A stretch of DNA of 64,000 nt, from NCBI RefSeq assembly GCF_006542375.1, contig NZ_CP038143.1, positions 1 to 64,000 on the forward strand. The letters are read 5' to 3'. The position numbers were made by a program, and so were the translations under genes. The notes below the pieces were generated by a model. That model was given only the letters and a program-made list of their open reading frames with translations, was not told the DNA's origin and ran no database searches. The stretch comes from Oecophyllibacter saccharovorans. GTDB taxonomy: Bacteria; Pseudomonadota; Alphaproteobacteria; Acetobacterales; Acetobacteraceae. Of the stretch, positions 28,361 to 37,108 are shown in pieces. Within the stretch, counting starts at the first letter, position 1, and every line of letters begins with the position of its first letter.

Positions 28361-29158
28361 ATGGATCTGGCAATGGCTGCAATCTCAAAACGTTTCTCCG
28401 CTCGGCAAGCCACAGGCTTGATCACCGCTGCTCTGTCTGTGCTGGCTACCGGTGTGCTGGCCACATCTGTTCAGGCAGCCGGTACCAAGACTGCCAATAC
28501 CAGCAAAGAGCAGCTGCTCATTGAACAGGCCACCACCACTGTTCAGAACATCTTCAATGGCAGCCAGGCCAGCTCTCGTCCCCAGAAGATCTTGACGCGG
28601 GCACGGGCGGTTCTGATCTGCCCCTCCATCATCCGCATGTCGTTCGTTTTCGGCGGTTCAGGAGGGCGCTGTCTTCTGCTCAGCCGTGATGCACGGGGTT
28701 CGTGGTCCGACCCGGCCTTTTATCACCTGAGCGGTGGGTCCTTCGGGCTGCAGCTGGGGTATCAGGACGCTCAGGTCATGTTCTTCATCATGACCCAGCA
28801 TGGTCTGCAGGCCCTGCTGGACCACCAGTTCAAATTCGATGCCAATGCCGGTGTCTCGTTCACAAATCTGGGGGCCAATGCCGAAAGCAGCCGCACTCCT
28901 GAAAAAGGAAGCGATATCTACGCTCTCCAGAAGGCCAATGGCGTTTTTGCCGGTGCCGCTCTGGGAGGGACGAAACTGACCTCCGACAGCGCCGCTGACC
29001 GGGCGTATTATCATCAGGTTGTGGGGCCGGAAGACATTGTCATCAACATGCGCGTCAATAATCCTGCGGCTGATCCGTTGCGGCGGATTCTCATGAAGGC
29101 CGCTCCGGCACCCAAGCTGCCTGTCACGGCGCCTGCCAATAGTGATACCCATCCCTGA
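28361..29158 (+). CDS. Secreted SYLF/YSC84-domain lipid-binding protein
   Basis: A 265-residue protein with a signal peptide (hydrophobic stretch at about 19-36, cut near SVQA) and a SYLF domain: ILTRARAVLICPSI, then FVFGGSGGRCLLL, SDPAFYHLSGGSFGLQLGYQ and FAGAALGGTKL. The domain binds phosphoinositides in eukaryotes; in bacteria its role is undefined, presumably at membranes. The start is uncertain: ATG 28361 lies in the second copy of a tandem 10-bp repeat, and ATG 28373 is also in frame. No clear ribosome binding site precedes either. It is next to the sphingolipid island but probably separately transcribed. Confidence 0.82.
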   Translation: MDLAMAAISKRFSARQATGLITAALSVLATGVLATSVQAAGTKTANTSKEQLLIEQATTTVQNIFNGSQASSRPQKILTRARAVLICPSIIRMSFVFGGSGGRCLLLSRDARGSWSDPAFYHLSGGSFGLQLGYQDAQVMFFIMTQHGLQALLDHQFKFDANAGVSFTNLGANAESSRTPEKGSDIYALQKANGVFAGAALGGTKLTSDSAADRAYYHQVVGPEDIVINMRVNNPAADPLRRILMKAAPAPKLPVTAPANSDTHP

Positions 29159-29165
29159 TACCTGC

Positions 29166-29206
29166 CTGAAGCGCTCTTAGGCTGATACCAGGCCAGGGCG
29201 CTTCAG
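29166..29206 (+). terminator. Intrinsic terminator after the SYLF gene
   Basis: The perfect 9-bp stem CTGAAGCGC (29166-29174) / GCGCTTCAG (29198-29206) is followed by AGTTTTC. It sits 8 bp after the SYLF stop and just beyond the end of mltG on the other strand. The T-run is short, so efficiency is uncertain. Confidence 0.6.
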
Positions 29207-29211
29207 AGTTT

Positions 29212-30261
29212 TCAGGGGGTCGGGGCAGAAGGTTGCGTCTGCCGGTAGGCGCGTATGTTGGCCTCATGTTCAGCAAGGCTGCGCGCAAATCTGTGGCCTC
29301 CCTGCCCATTGGCCACAAAGTACAGATTATCCCCGGGGACCGGATGCGCGGCCGCCTTCAAGGAAGCCAGCCCGGGCGAGCAGATCGGCCCTGGCGGCAA
29401 GCCACCCACCAGATAGGTGTTGTAAGGACTTAAGGTCTGCAGGTCCTCATGAACCAGCGGAGGGCTCAATACTCCCCATCCGTCACTGAGCGCATAGATG
29501 ACTGTCGGATCTGTCTGCAGTTTCATGCCAAGACGCAGACGGTTCAGAAAGACCTGGGCAACAACCGGTCTCTCTTCCGGCACAGAAGTTTCCTTCTCAA
29601 TCAGCGAAGCCAGAATCAGCAACTGCTCAGGGGTTGTTATCACGCCCTGCAACGCCCGCTGGTCACGCTGTGCCCAGACCTCAGCCAGGGTTTTAGCCAT
29701 CAGCTTCCGCATGGGCTGCACCACCTGCGCACGTGACATATTGCGCTGATAGGCATAGGTCTGTGGTAGCACGCTGCCCTCATTCAGCGGCGGCACAACG
29801 CCCTGAAGACCGGGAACCTGTGAAAGGGCATGACGGATGTGTTGCGCCGTCCATCCCTCAGGCACCGTAAAATAATGCTGCACCGGTGTCCCATGGCGAA
29901 GAATCTGCAACAGATGCGCGATTGAAACACGTGCCGGAAGGGCGAATTCATCCGCATGAATCGCTCCTTCATGGGCCGTCACCAGGAGGACCACACAGAA
30001 AAAGTTCCGTGATATCCATCCAGGTGCCAGGGCCCCCTGCCGTTGTAGAGCGTCAGCTACCCGGAAATTATTGCCATGAGGAATAATGACATCTCTGGGC
30101 GCAGCCAGGGGGCCGGGGTCCGTGTAGTGGCCATATCCGGCCAGCACGCCGGCCAGAAGCGCAACCGGCAGGATGAAAACGAGACGTCGGAACCGGAAGA
30201 ATTCTTTCCAGCGGCCTTTGGAATCAGCCTCTTGCGGCGTGGAGGAAGGTGGAGCAGGCAT
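29212..30261 (-). CDS. mltG: Endolytic murein transglycosylase MltG
   Basis: A 349-residue inner-membrane enzyme that cuts nascent glycan strands and sets their length. One membrane helix lies at about 28-46. The YceG-fold domain contains the catalytic Glu in LASLIEKET and the downstream NRL-x-LGMKLQTDPTVIYAL and YNTYLVGGLPPGPI motifs. It is the last gene of the minus-strand fab cluster, 57 bp after fabF. The pairing of mltG with fabF/acpP is common in proteobacteria. Confidence 0.94.
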   Translation of the reverse strand: MPAPPSSTPQEADSKGRWKEFFRFRRLVFILPVALLAGVLAGYGHYTDPGPLAAPRDVIIPHGNNFRVADALQRQGALAPGWISRNFFCVVLLVTAHEGAIHADEFALPARVSIAHLLQILRHGTPVQHYFTVPEGWTAQHIRHALSQVPGLQGVVPPLNEGSVLPQTYAYQRNMSRAQVVQPMRKLMAKTLAEVWAQRDQRALQGVITTPEQLLILASLIEKETSVPEERPVVAQVFLNRLRLGMKLQTDPTVIYALSDGWGVLSPPLVHEDLQTLSPYNTYLVGGLPPGPICSPGLASLKAAAHPVPGDNLYFVANGQGGHRFARSLAEHEANIRAYRQTQPSAPTP

Positions 30262-30318
30262 AGGCAGCTCCCATCAGGAGACTTTCAACAGGACAGGCAA
30301 TGCGAGACGGTACTGGCT

Positions 30319-31617
30319 TCATTCTTCAAAACGCTTGAGCACCAGGCTTGCATTCGTGCCACCGAAACCGAAGCTGTTTGAAAGCGCCATATCAACCGAG
30401 CGTTCCTGCGCCTGGTGGGCCACGCGATCAATAACGCTCTCGCGCTCCGGATTATCCAGATTCAGCGTGGGCGGCACCACCCCGTCACGCATTGCCTGCA
30501 GACAGAAAATGGCCTCGACTGCGCCGGCGGCCCCCAGCAGATGGCCAATTGCGGATTTGGTCGACGACATAGCCACATTCCTGGCACTGTCACCGAAAAG
30601 CCGTTCAACCGCCCCCAGCTCCAGCTCATCGGCCATGGTGGAGGTACCGTGCGCGTTGACATAGCCGATCTGATCGGGGGTGACACGCGCATCCTTGAGG
30701 GCTGCCGTCATGGCCCGGAAAGCGCCAGCATGCTCCTTGGCCGGAGCCGTGATGTGGTAGGCATCCCCCGACATACCGTAACCGCTGATCTCACCGTAGA
30801 TCTTGGCACCACGGCGCTTGGCGTGTTCATACTCTTCGAGCACGACCACCCCTGCCCCTTCACCCATCACGAAACCATCACGGTCCCTATCCCAGGGGCG
30901 GGAGGCTTTTTCCGGGGTGTCATTAAAGCCGGTTGAAAGCGCGCGCGCTGAACAGAAACCGGCGATGCCCAACGAGCAGATAGCTGCTTCCGCTCCCCCG
31001 GCAATCATGACATCAGCATCTCCGTGCTGGATCAGGCGGGAAGCATCACCAATGGCATGCACGCCGGAAGCGCAGGCGGTTACCACGGAATGGTTGGGGC
31101 CCTTGAAACCGTAACGGATGGAAAGATGCCCCGCTGTCAGGTTGATGAGGGCTGAGGGAATAAAGAAGGGAGACAGACGCCGGGCCCGCCCACTAGCCAC
31201 AGTCAGCGAGGCTTCATAAATCGTCTGCAGCCCACCAATGCCGGAACCGATCATGACACCTGTTGCGCATTTGTCTTCCTCGCGCTCGGGCATCCATCCG
31301 GAATCTTCCACCGCCTGAATGGCGGCCGCCAGACCGAGGTGGATAAACCGGTCCATCTTCTTCTGGTCCTTGACCGGCACCCAGTCGGAAAGGGTAAGCC
31401 CCCCTTCGGCAGTAGGGCCTTCAGGAACCTGTCCTGCAACCTGTGCAGGCAGGTCTGAAGGGTCGAAATGCGTAATGCGACCGATGCCCGACTGTGCCTC
31501 GATCAGACGTTGCCAGGTCAACTCGGCACCCACGGCCAGCGGACTGACCATGCCGATACCCGTGACCACAACCCGTTTTCTGTTCGATTCAGCCCCGCTC
31601 ATCGACGCCCCGCTCAT
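30319..31617 (-). CDS. fabF: 3-oxoacyl-ACP synthase II
   Basis: A 432-residue condensing enzyme of fatty acid elongation. It has the Cys-His-His triad: the nucleophile in VTACASGVHAIG, NAHGTST, and SAIGHLLGAAG. The start could be ATG 31617 (MSGASMSGA) or the in-frame ATG at 31602; no decisive ribosome binding site separates them. It follows acpP across a 102-bp spacer holding two hairpins. Confidence 0.95.
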   Translation of the reverse strand: MSGASMSGAESNRKRVVVTGIGMVSPLAVGAELTWQRLIEAQSGIGRITHFDPSDLPAQVAGQVPEGPTAEGGLTLSDWVPVKDQKKMDRFIHLGLAAAIQAVEDSGWMPEREEDKCATGVMIGSGIGGLQTIYEASLTVASGRARRLSPFFIPSALINLTAGHLSIRYGFKGPNHSVVTACASGVHAIGDASRLIQHGDADVMIAGGAEAAICSLGIAGFCSARALSTGFNDTPEKASRPWDRDRDGFVMGEGAGVVVLEEYEHAKRRGAKIYGEISGYGMSGDAYHITAPAKEHAGAFRAMTAALKDARVTPDQIGYVNAHGTSTMADELELGAVERLFGDSARNVAMSSTKSAIGHLLGAAGAVEAIFCLQAMRDGVVPPTLNLDNPERESVIDRVAHQAQERSVDMALSNSFGFGGTNASLVLKRFEE

Positions 31618-31629
31618 TTAACCCTGTCA

Positions 31630-31692
31630 GGTGGAAGAGCTGCTTCCACCCTGTTCTGGTCTGGGGTCGATCCTCTGACCGACCCCAAGACC
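31630..31692 (-). promoter_or_regulatory. Tandem hairpins in the acpP-fabF spacer
   Basis: The first stem in transcript order is 31680-31692 / 31658-31669 (12 bp with one bulged base, core GGGGTCG/CGACCCC). The second is the perfect 8-bp GGTGGAAG/CTTCCACC at 31630-31637 / 31643-31650. Neither has a U-run on the minus strand. They may protect the acpP 3' end or attenuate read-through into fabF, giving more ACP than FabF. Confidence 0.55.
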
Positions 31693-31719
31693 TTGTCTTC
31701 CTGGTTCGTCAGAAACGCC

Positions 31720-31962
31720 TCAGGCCGCTTTCTGCTTGCTGATGTAGTCGATCGCGTCGGAAACAGTCGCAATTTTCTCGGCGGCATCTTCAGGAATTTC
31801 CACCGAGAAAGCTTCTTCAAAGGCCATGACGAGTTCAACCGTATCAAGGCTATCGGCGCCCAGATCATCAATGAAGGAAGCATCCGGGGTGACCTTGCTG
31901 TCCTCAACGCCCAGATGTTCGACGACGATCTTCTTCACCTTATCAGCAATTTCGTTGCTCAT
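31720..31962 (-). CDS. acpP: Acyl carrier protein (housekeeping)
   Basis: The 80-residue central ACP of fatty acid synthesis. The phosphopantetheine attachment serine is S38 in [17 protein letters not shown], the textbook context. ATG 31962 ([11 protein letters not shown]) is preceded by AAGGA 11 bases upstream. The frame is open further upstream but the extension is not ACP-like. It has a 155-bp leader after fabG, so it probably also has its own promoter. Confidence 0.96.
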   Translation of the reverse strand: MSNEIADKVKKIVVEHLGVEDSKVTPDASFIDDLGADSLDTVELVMAFEEAFSVEIPEDAAEKIATVSDAIDYISKQKAA

Positions 31963-32117
31963 TAATCTCGTGTCCTTCAATCCCAGATGGGTATTGCGAA
32001 TCAAACCAAGCCAGTCTCCACCATGGAAACAGGCTTCCCGCGCAACAGAGCCTACACCAAACTCCGTCAGGCAAAACAGGGCGCGCTTAGCACGGCTTGC
32101 CAGCTGCGCCAAGCTTT

Positions 32118-32879
32118 TCAGATCATCGCCATGCCGCCATTGACATGAAGCGTGCTGCCAGTCACCCACGAACCGGCATCAGATGCCAAATACACCACTG
32201 CTGCCGCCACGTCATCCGGATTTCCCATCCGCCCCAGCGGAATGTTGCCCAGCAACCGCTCGCGCACCGCTTCAGGCAGCGCTTCCGTCATGGAAGTTTC
32301 AATAAATCCCGGTGCTACGACATTGACTGTAATGCCGCGCGCGCCGACTTCCTGGGCCAGCGCTTTGCTCATGCCGATCAGACCGGCCTTGGCAGCAGCG
32401 TAATTGGCCTGACCGGGATTGCCCGTTGCCCCCACAATGGAAGAGATGGAGATGATCCGCCCGCTTCGCCGCCGCAACATCCCCTTCAGCGCGGCACGCG
32501 ACAGGCGGAAAGGACTTTCCAGGTCAACCGTCAGCACATCGGACCAGTCACTGTCCTTCATCCGGATGGCCAGTGTGTCGCGCGTCAGACCGGCATTGTT
32601 GACCAGGATGTCCAGAGGCTGCCCGGCCGCTTCCTCAGCCCTGCCCACCAGAGCGTCCGTCTCTGCCGCATCGGCAAGATTAGCCGCAACACAGTAAACC
32701 CGCTCGGAACCGAGCGCCTCAGCGAGTTGCTGCAGAACACCCTCACGCGTTCCACTGAGGACGACACTGGCGCCACGCTGGTGAAGCTGCCGGGCAATCG
32801 CGCTGCCGATGCCACCGGTTGCACCGGTGACCAGAGCCAGTTTGCCTGTGAGCGAAAACAGATCGGTCGTGTCAGTCAT
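32118..32879 (-). CDS. fabG: 3-oxoacyl-ACP reductase
   Basis: A 253-residue short-chain dehydrogenase reducing 3-oxoacyl-ACP with NADPH. The Rossmann motif TGATGGIG is near residue 18, followed by NNAG, the catalytic Ser in ISSIVGATG, and YAAAKAG with the Tyr-Lys pair. The C-terminus [16 protein letters not shown] is typical FabG. It starts 16 bp after fabD ends, in one operon. Confidence 0.95.
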   Translation of the reverse strand: MTDTTDLFSLTGKLALVTGATGGIGSAIARQLHQRGASVVLSGTREGVLQQLAEALGSERVYCVAANLADAAETDALVGRAEEAAGQPLDILVNNAGLTRDTLAIRMKDSDWSDVLTVDLESPFRLSRAALKGMLRRRSGRIISISSIVGATGNPGQANYAAAKAGLIGMSKALAQEVGARGITVNVVAPGFIETSMTEALPEAVRERLLGNIPLGRMGNPDDVAAAVVYLASDAGSWVTGSTLHVNGGMAMI

Positions 32880-32895
32880 GCTGAAAAAAGCCTTG

Positions 32896-33849
32896 TTAAA
32901 AATTCTTCAGGAGCGTTTCTATTTCGGCAGGCGTGCCGGCATGATCAGCTGTCATATCAGGCGCGATACGTCGGGCCAGGCCTGTCAGAACCTTGCCGGC
33001 CCCGAGCTCATGCTGCTGCGTCACGCCGGCTGCCACCATGTTCAGCACTGTCTCGCGCCACCGAACCTGACCTGTCACCTGCTGCACAAGCAGGCGCTTG
33101 ATGTCCTCCGCATTGCTGACTTCAGCAGCGGTCACATTGGCCACTACAGGCACCCGGGGCGCCTTGAAGGATACCTGAGCCAGGGCTGCCGCCATCTCCT
33201 CAGCTGCCGGAGCCATGAGGGTGGAATGAAAAGGCGCTGAGACCGGAAGCTGCACAACCCGCCGCACTCCGCAGGCCTTGGCGCCCTCCATGGCCCGTTT
33301 GACAGCAGCCTCATGGCCGGAAACGACAATCTGTCCCCCCCCATTGTCATTGGCAATTTCCAGGACCTGACCCTGACTCATTTCCGCGCAGAGCTTCTGG
33401 GCGTCCGCAACCTCAATACCCAACAGGGCCGCCATGCTACCCAGCCCTGCGGGGACCGCGCGCTGCATTGCCTGCCCCCGCAGGCGCAGCAGGCGCGCAC
33501 CCTCAGCGATACCCATCACACCGGCCGCAGCCAGCGCCGCATATTCCCCCAATGAGTGACCGGCCATGAGCAAGGCTTTGTCCGGCAGGGAAAATCCACC
33601 TTCCCTTTCCAAGGTCCTGACAACTGCCAGCGAGACCGCAAACAGGGCCGGCTGCGCGTTTTCCGTCGCAGTCAGCGTCTGCGCTTCCCCTTCAAACATG
33701 AGCCGGGACAGATTCTGCCCCAACGCCTCATCCACTTCCTCAAACACTTCCCGAGCTGCAGGAAAGGTTTCCGCCAGTTCCCTGCCCATTCCAACCGACT
33801 GGCTTCCCTGCCCCGGAAAGACAAAAGCGTGACGCGTCATCGAAGTCAT
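32896..33849 (-). CDS. fabD: Malonyl-CoA--ACP transacylase
   Basis: A 317-residue malonyltransferase feeding fatty acid synthesis. It opens with FVFPGQGSQSVGMG and has the GHSLGEYAAL nucleophile motif and the HELGAGKVLTGL region with its conserved Gly-Lys. The start is placed at ATG 33849 (MTSMTRHAF); ATG 33840 is equally possible. The in-frame extension to 33987 would overlap the preceding gene and is not FabD-like. It is the first of fabD-fabG-acpP-fabF. Confidence 0.94.
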   Translation of the reverse strand: MTSMTRHAFVFPGQGSQSVGMGRELAETFPAAREVFEEVDEALGQNLSRLMFEGEAQTLTATENAQPALFAVSLAVVRTLEREGGFSLPDKALLMAGHSLGEYAALAAAGVMGIAEGARLLRLRGQAMQRAVPAGLGSMAALLGIEVADAQKLCAEMSQGQVLEIANDNGGGQIVVSGHEAAVKRAMEGAKACGVRRVVQLPVSAPFHSTLMAPAAEEMAAALAQVSFKAPRVPVVANVTAAEVSNAEDIKRLLVQQVTGQVRWRETVLNMVAAGVTQQHELGAGKVLTGLARRIAPDMTADHAGTPAEIETLLKNF

Positions 33850-33940
33850 CAAAAGTCCCGTTTCACCTGTTGCAGATGTGAAAAGTCTGTCATGAGTTTG
33901 AGAGAACAGCAGGCCAAACAGAATTACGCCTTTTCTGCCG

Positions 33941-34675
33941 TCAGCGTCCCAGAAGACGGCCGCGCTGCCAGGCTTCCGCTGCCTCATCAGGGTCCACGCC
34001 TTCTATACTGACCGCATAATCGAGAGCGCTCATCACACGGTTGCCCAGCATCATCCCTGAAAGCTCGTCCAGCAGATCCTCGTCCATCTCTTTGCGCAGA
34101 CCGGCACGCAGAAGCATTCTCGCCTCCTGGGGCCGGCCCAGAAGATTCTGGGGGTCAGGCAGGATTTCCAACAGGTCTCCATGGAAAACAGCATGGGGCT
34201 GCCAGGCCAGAACAAGTGGATTTTCTTCACCTGCCTGCCTGCCACCCTGCACCCGCTCAAAGAGTGCGCCTTCTCCCACCTTCTCAAGCGGCACCTGCGT
34301 CAGTTCCGGCAGGGCTTGCTGTATTTCCTGGGCCAACGGGAGCAGGTCTTCTGCCACCAGAAAGACTGAATATCCCTCCTGCGGCCAGTTTTCAGGAGAG
34401 CTGCTCCCCTCCTTTTTCCGGCGTGCCAGAGTGGGCTGGGGTTGATAGAGCTGGCCGATCACTTCACGCCCTGCCCGCTCCAGAGACTGGTCCTGCGGGA
34501 TCCAGAAAGACACCAGCAGGTCAACCTCCTGGCTTTCAAGCGCATCTTCTCTTTCATCGCTCCCCAGATCAATGAAAGAGACATCAATGCCATTGGCTTC
34601 GACCACCCGCGCCACAGCGCTGGCACAGGCTGCATGGAGCGCTGTGTAAAGATGACCGATAGCTAGATGGGACAT
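33941..34675 (-). CDS. OpuAC-like (glycine betaine-binding type) protein without signal peptide
   Basis: A 244-residue protein with the substrate-binding fold of glycine betaine ABC receptors. The sequence starts at once with the first strand (HLAIGHLYTALHAACASAV), has DLLVSFWIPQDQS and LAWQPHAVFHG where the aromatic cage residues sit, and ends GVDPDEAAEAWQRGR as in OpuAC domains. No signal peptide, lipobox or transporter subunits are visible, so it may be cytoplasmic. It lies between the M13 peptidase gene and fabD on the same strand. Function is unknown, possibly as a compatible-solute or quaternary-amine sensor. Confidence 0.65.
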   Translation of the reverse strand: MSHLAIGHLYTALHAACASAVARVVEANGIDVSFIDLGSDEREDALESQEVDLLVSFWIPQDQSLERAGREVIGQLYQPQPTLARRKKEGSSSPENWPQEGYSVFLVAEDLLPLAQEIQQALPELTQVPLEKVGEGALFERVQGGRQAGEENPLVLAWQPHAVFHGDLLEILPDPQNLLGRPQEARMLLRAGLRKEMDEDLLDELSGMMLGNRVMSALDYAVSIEGVDPDEAAEAWQRGRLLGR

Positions 34676-34756
34676 GGAGACCTCATTGAAGGCAAAGAGC
34701 GGATAAAGAGAACAGTCCGAAGCACCTGGGCCAGCCTTGAAACGCTGGCCAGCAGC

Positions 34757-36937
34757 CTACCAGATCTTTACGCGCTGCGCAGGCGGCAAGTAAAGCGTCT
34801 GGCCCGGCGTGACCTGAAAGGCTTCATACCACGCATCAATGTTATGGGCCGGCATGTTGACACGCGCCACCGGAGGCGCATGTTCATTTGAAAGAACCAG
34901 TCTCCTCAACGCATCGGGACGATATTTCTCACGCCATACCTGGGCCCATCCCAGAAAGACGCGTTGATCGCCTGTCCAGCCGTGCATCATAGGCCCGCTT
35001 CTGCCATGCTGGCTGTTGCGGTAGGCCTGCAGACCCAGATTCAACCCGCCCAGATCGGCGATGTTCTCGCCCATGGTCATCTTGCCGTTCACGTGCAGAC
35101 CGGGCAGCACTTCGACCTTGTCATATTGGGCCCCGAGCCTGGCAGCCAGCTTATCAAACGCTTCTGTCGAGCGTTTCGTCCACCAGTCATGCAGGCGGCC
35201 ATTCGCATCATAATGTCGCCCCTGATCATCAAAACCATGGCTCATTTCATGGCCGATCACCCCGCCGATGCCGCCGTAATTCACCGCCATGTCCCCCTTC
35301 GGGTCAAAGAAGGGCGGCTGCAGGATGGCTGCGGGAAAGACGATCTCGTTCATTGTCGGGTCGTTATAGGCATTGACCGTCTGCGGCGTCATGCTCCACT
35401 CGTCACGGTCAACCGGTTTATCGAGCCGTGAAAGATCGTGGGCCCAGTTGAAGGCCGCTCCCCGGACCGCATTGCCGTAAACGTCGTTTTCCCGCACCAC
35501 CAGGGGACCGTAATCCCACCATTTCTTCGGGTAGCCGACCTGAATGGCAAAATGGTCAAGCTTCTGCAGGGCCGCCTGGCGGGTCGGCGCATCCATCCAT
35601 TGATTATGCTCCAGACGCTGGTGAAAAGCCGCTTTCAGCTCACCAACCAGACCGGTAATCCGCTTCTGGGCTTCAGGCGGAAAATAATGCGCCACGTAAA
35701 TGCGCCCCAGAGCCCAGCCCATGGCCTGATTGGTCGCATTCACACCTCTTTTCCAGCGCGCCGGCTGCTGGGCGATGCCATTGAGGGTACGGCCGTTGAA
35801 GTCAAAAGCCGCCTGAGAGAAATCATCTGACAGATAGGGCGCGGCATTGTCAGCCAGGTGGAAGGCCAGCCAGGCCTGAACAACGGGCCAATCCGCGCCT
35901 GAGATGACCTTGGCCATGGCCGCAATGGCCTTTGGCTCACGCACGTTGATGACACGGTCTTCAAGTCCGGCCTGCGGCACCCCGAGCGCCAGCAGCATCC
36001 CTTTCCAGTCCACCTGGGGCGCCAGCTGTGCCAGCTTGCTGACCGGCATCGGATTGAATGTCTGAAGCGGGTCACGCGTCTGGTCACGGGGCAGCTCCAC
36101 CTTGGCAAGAGCTGTTTCCAGGTCCACGACTGCACGGGCGTTCTCAGCCGGTGCGGCCCAACCGCTGAGGCCCAGCATCCGGGCCACATAAGCCTCATAG
36201 GCCTGTTTCTTGGCAGCCAGCTTGGGGTCGGTGTAGTAGCTGATGTCTGGCAGGCCCAGGCCGCCATTGACCCCGATACTCATGCCCTGGTCGAGAACGA
36301 GCATGTAGCGCGAAGGGTCCGCCTGATCCTGCTCAATCCCCAGAGCAAAGGGACTGTACATCAGCGAACGTCCGGCCTGGCCGAACACCTGCGCCAGTGA
36401 CGCAGGATCATGCACCTTATGGATTGCGGCCAGATCGGGCTGCAGGGGCGTATTGCCCAACTGGTTGACGTGGGCCACATTCATGAAACTGGCATAATAG
36501 GCAGCGAGTTTCCCCAGCTCGTCTGTAGGTTCCTCTACTGCTGAGTCCGTTTTCCCCACCGCCTCATCCAGCAGCAGGCGCTGACGCGCCTGGGAAAGCT
36601 GATAAAGGATGCGGAAGGGCCCATAACTGCTCATATCGGCCGGAATCTGCAGTTTCTTCAGATAAGTGCCATTCGCATAATCGAAGAAATTATTGCCTGG
36701 CACGATCGCCCGGTCCATGCCGGCCTGATCAAAACCCCAGCCATCCTGGTAAGGCGGAGGCAAGGCAGCCTGCAGAGCCTGGGTGGCCGCCGCATTCTGG
36801 CCTTCAGCCCCCCCAGTGGACTGGGCGGGGGAAGCTGCAGGACTGGCCCAGCCAACCCCACTCCACAGGAGCATGCCACCCAGGGCAAGGGAGCTGACGC
36901 CACGGCACAGACAGGTCTTCAGGGCAGTGTAGAACAT
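34757..36937 (-). CDS. M13-family zinc metallopeptidase (neprilysin/PepO type)
   Basis: A 726-residue exported endopeptidase. The signal peptide ends near residue 31 (VGWASPA). The substrate-binding NAY motif is at 522-524, zinc ligands are in IGHEMSHGFDD (HEMSH 563-567) and the third ligand in GENIADLGG (about residue 623). An aromatic C-terminus ends VKIW, as in the family. Start ATG 36937 has AAAGGAGAG seven bases upstream. Expected role is trimming of periplasmic peptides. Confidence 0.93.
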   Translation of the reverse strand: MFYTALKTCLCRGVSSLALGGMLLWSGVGWASPAASPAQSTGGAEGQNAAATQALQAALPPPYQDGWGFDQAGMDRAIVPGNNFFDYANGTYLKKLQIPADMSSYGPFRILYQLSQARQRLLLDEAVGKTDSAVEEPTDELGKLAAYYASFMNVAHVNQLGNTPLQPDLAAIHKVHDPASLAQVFGQAGRSLMYSPFALGIEQDQADPSRYMLVLDQGMSIGVNGGLGLPDISYYTDPKLAAKKQAYEAYVARMLGLSGWAAPAENARAVVDLETALAKVELPRDQTRDPLQTFNPMPVSKLAQLAPQVDWKGMLLALGVPQAGLEDRVINVREPKAIAAMAKVISGADWPVVQAWLAFHLADNAAPYLSDDFSQAAFDFNGRTLNGIAQQPARWKRGVNATNQAMGWALGRIYVAHYFPPEAQKRITGLVGELKAAFHQRLEHNQWMDAPTRQAALQKLDHFAIQVGYPKKWWDYGPLVVRENDVYGNAVRGAAFNWAHDLSRLDKPVDRDEWSMTPQTVNAYNDPTMNEIVFPAAILQPPFFDPKGDMAVNYGGIGGVIGHEMSHGFDDQGRHYDANGRLHDWWTKRSTEAFDKLAARLGAQYDKVEVLPGLHVNGKMTMGENIADLGGLNLGLQAYRNSQHGRSGPMMHGWTGDQRVFLGWAQVWREKYRPDALRRLVLSNEHAPPVARVNMPAHNIDAWYEAFQVTPGQTLYLPPAQRVKIW

Positions 36938-37108
36938 GGCGAAACTCTCCTTTGCCAGAATGCAGCATCAGATGCGGCATCAATGATCTGCATCAGTGAA
37001 TATGCATATGATTACAGGAGAGCGAAACAGTCGCAACTTTTCCCGGGGTCTTTTCCAGCCAGATGCCTCCTTCACTGCCATACGGATCTGCAACGCCGCA
37101 CGCCGGCC
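36938..37108 (-). promoter_or_regulatory. Upstream region of the M13 peptidase gene with clustered GCATC repeats
   Basis: Between 36962 and 37009 there are three GCATC/GATGC elements (one forming GCATCAGATGC at 36965-36975) and the palindrome ATATGCATAT at 37000-37009. They lie in the expected leader and promoter zone of the minus-strand peptidase gene. They could bind a regulator; no promoter is assigned. Confidence 0.3.

Noticed and set aside
32097..33101. Plus-strand open frame of about 334 codons opposite fabG/fabD
   Set aside because: It is antisense to two conserved genes and its translation has no family pattern.
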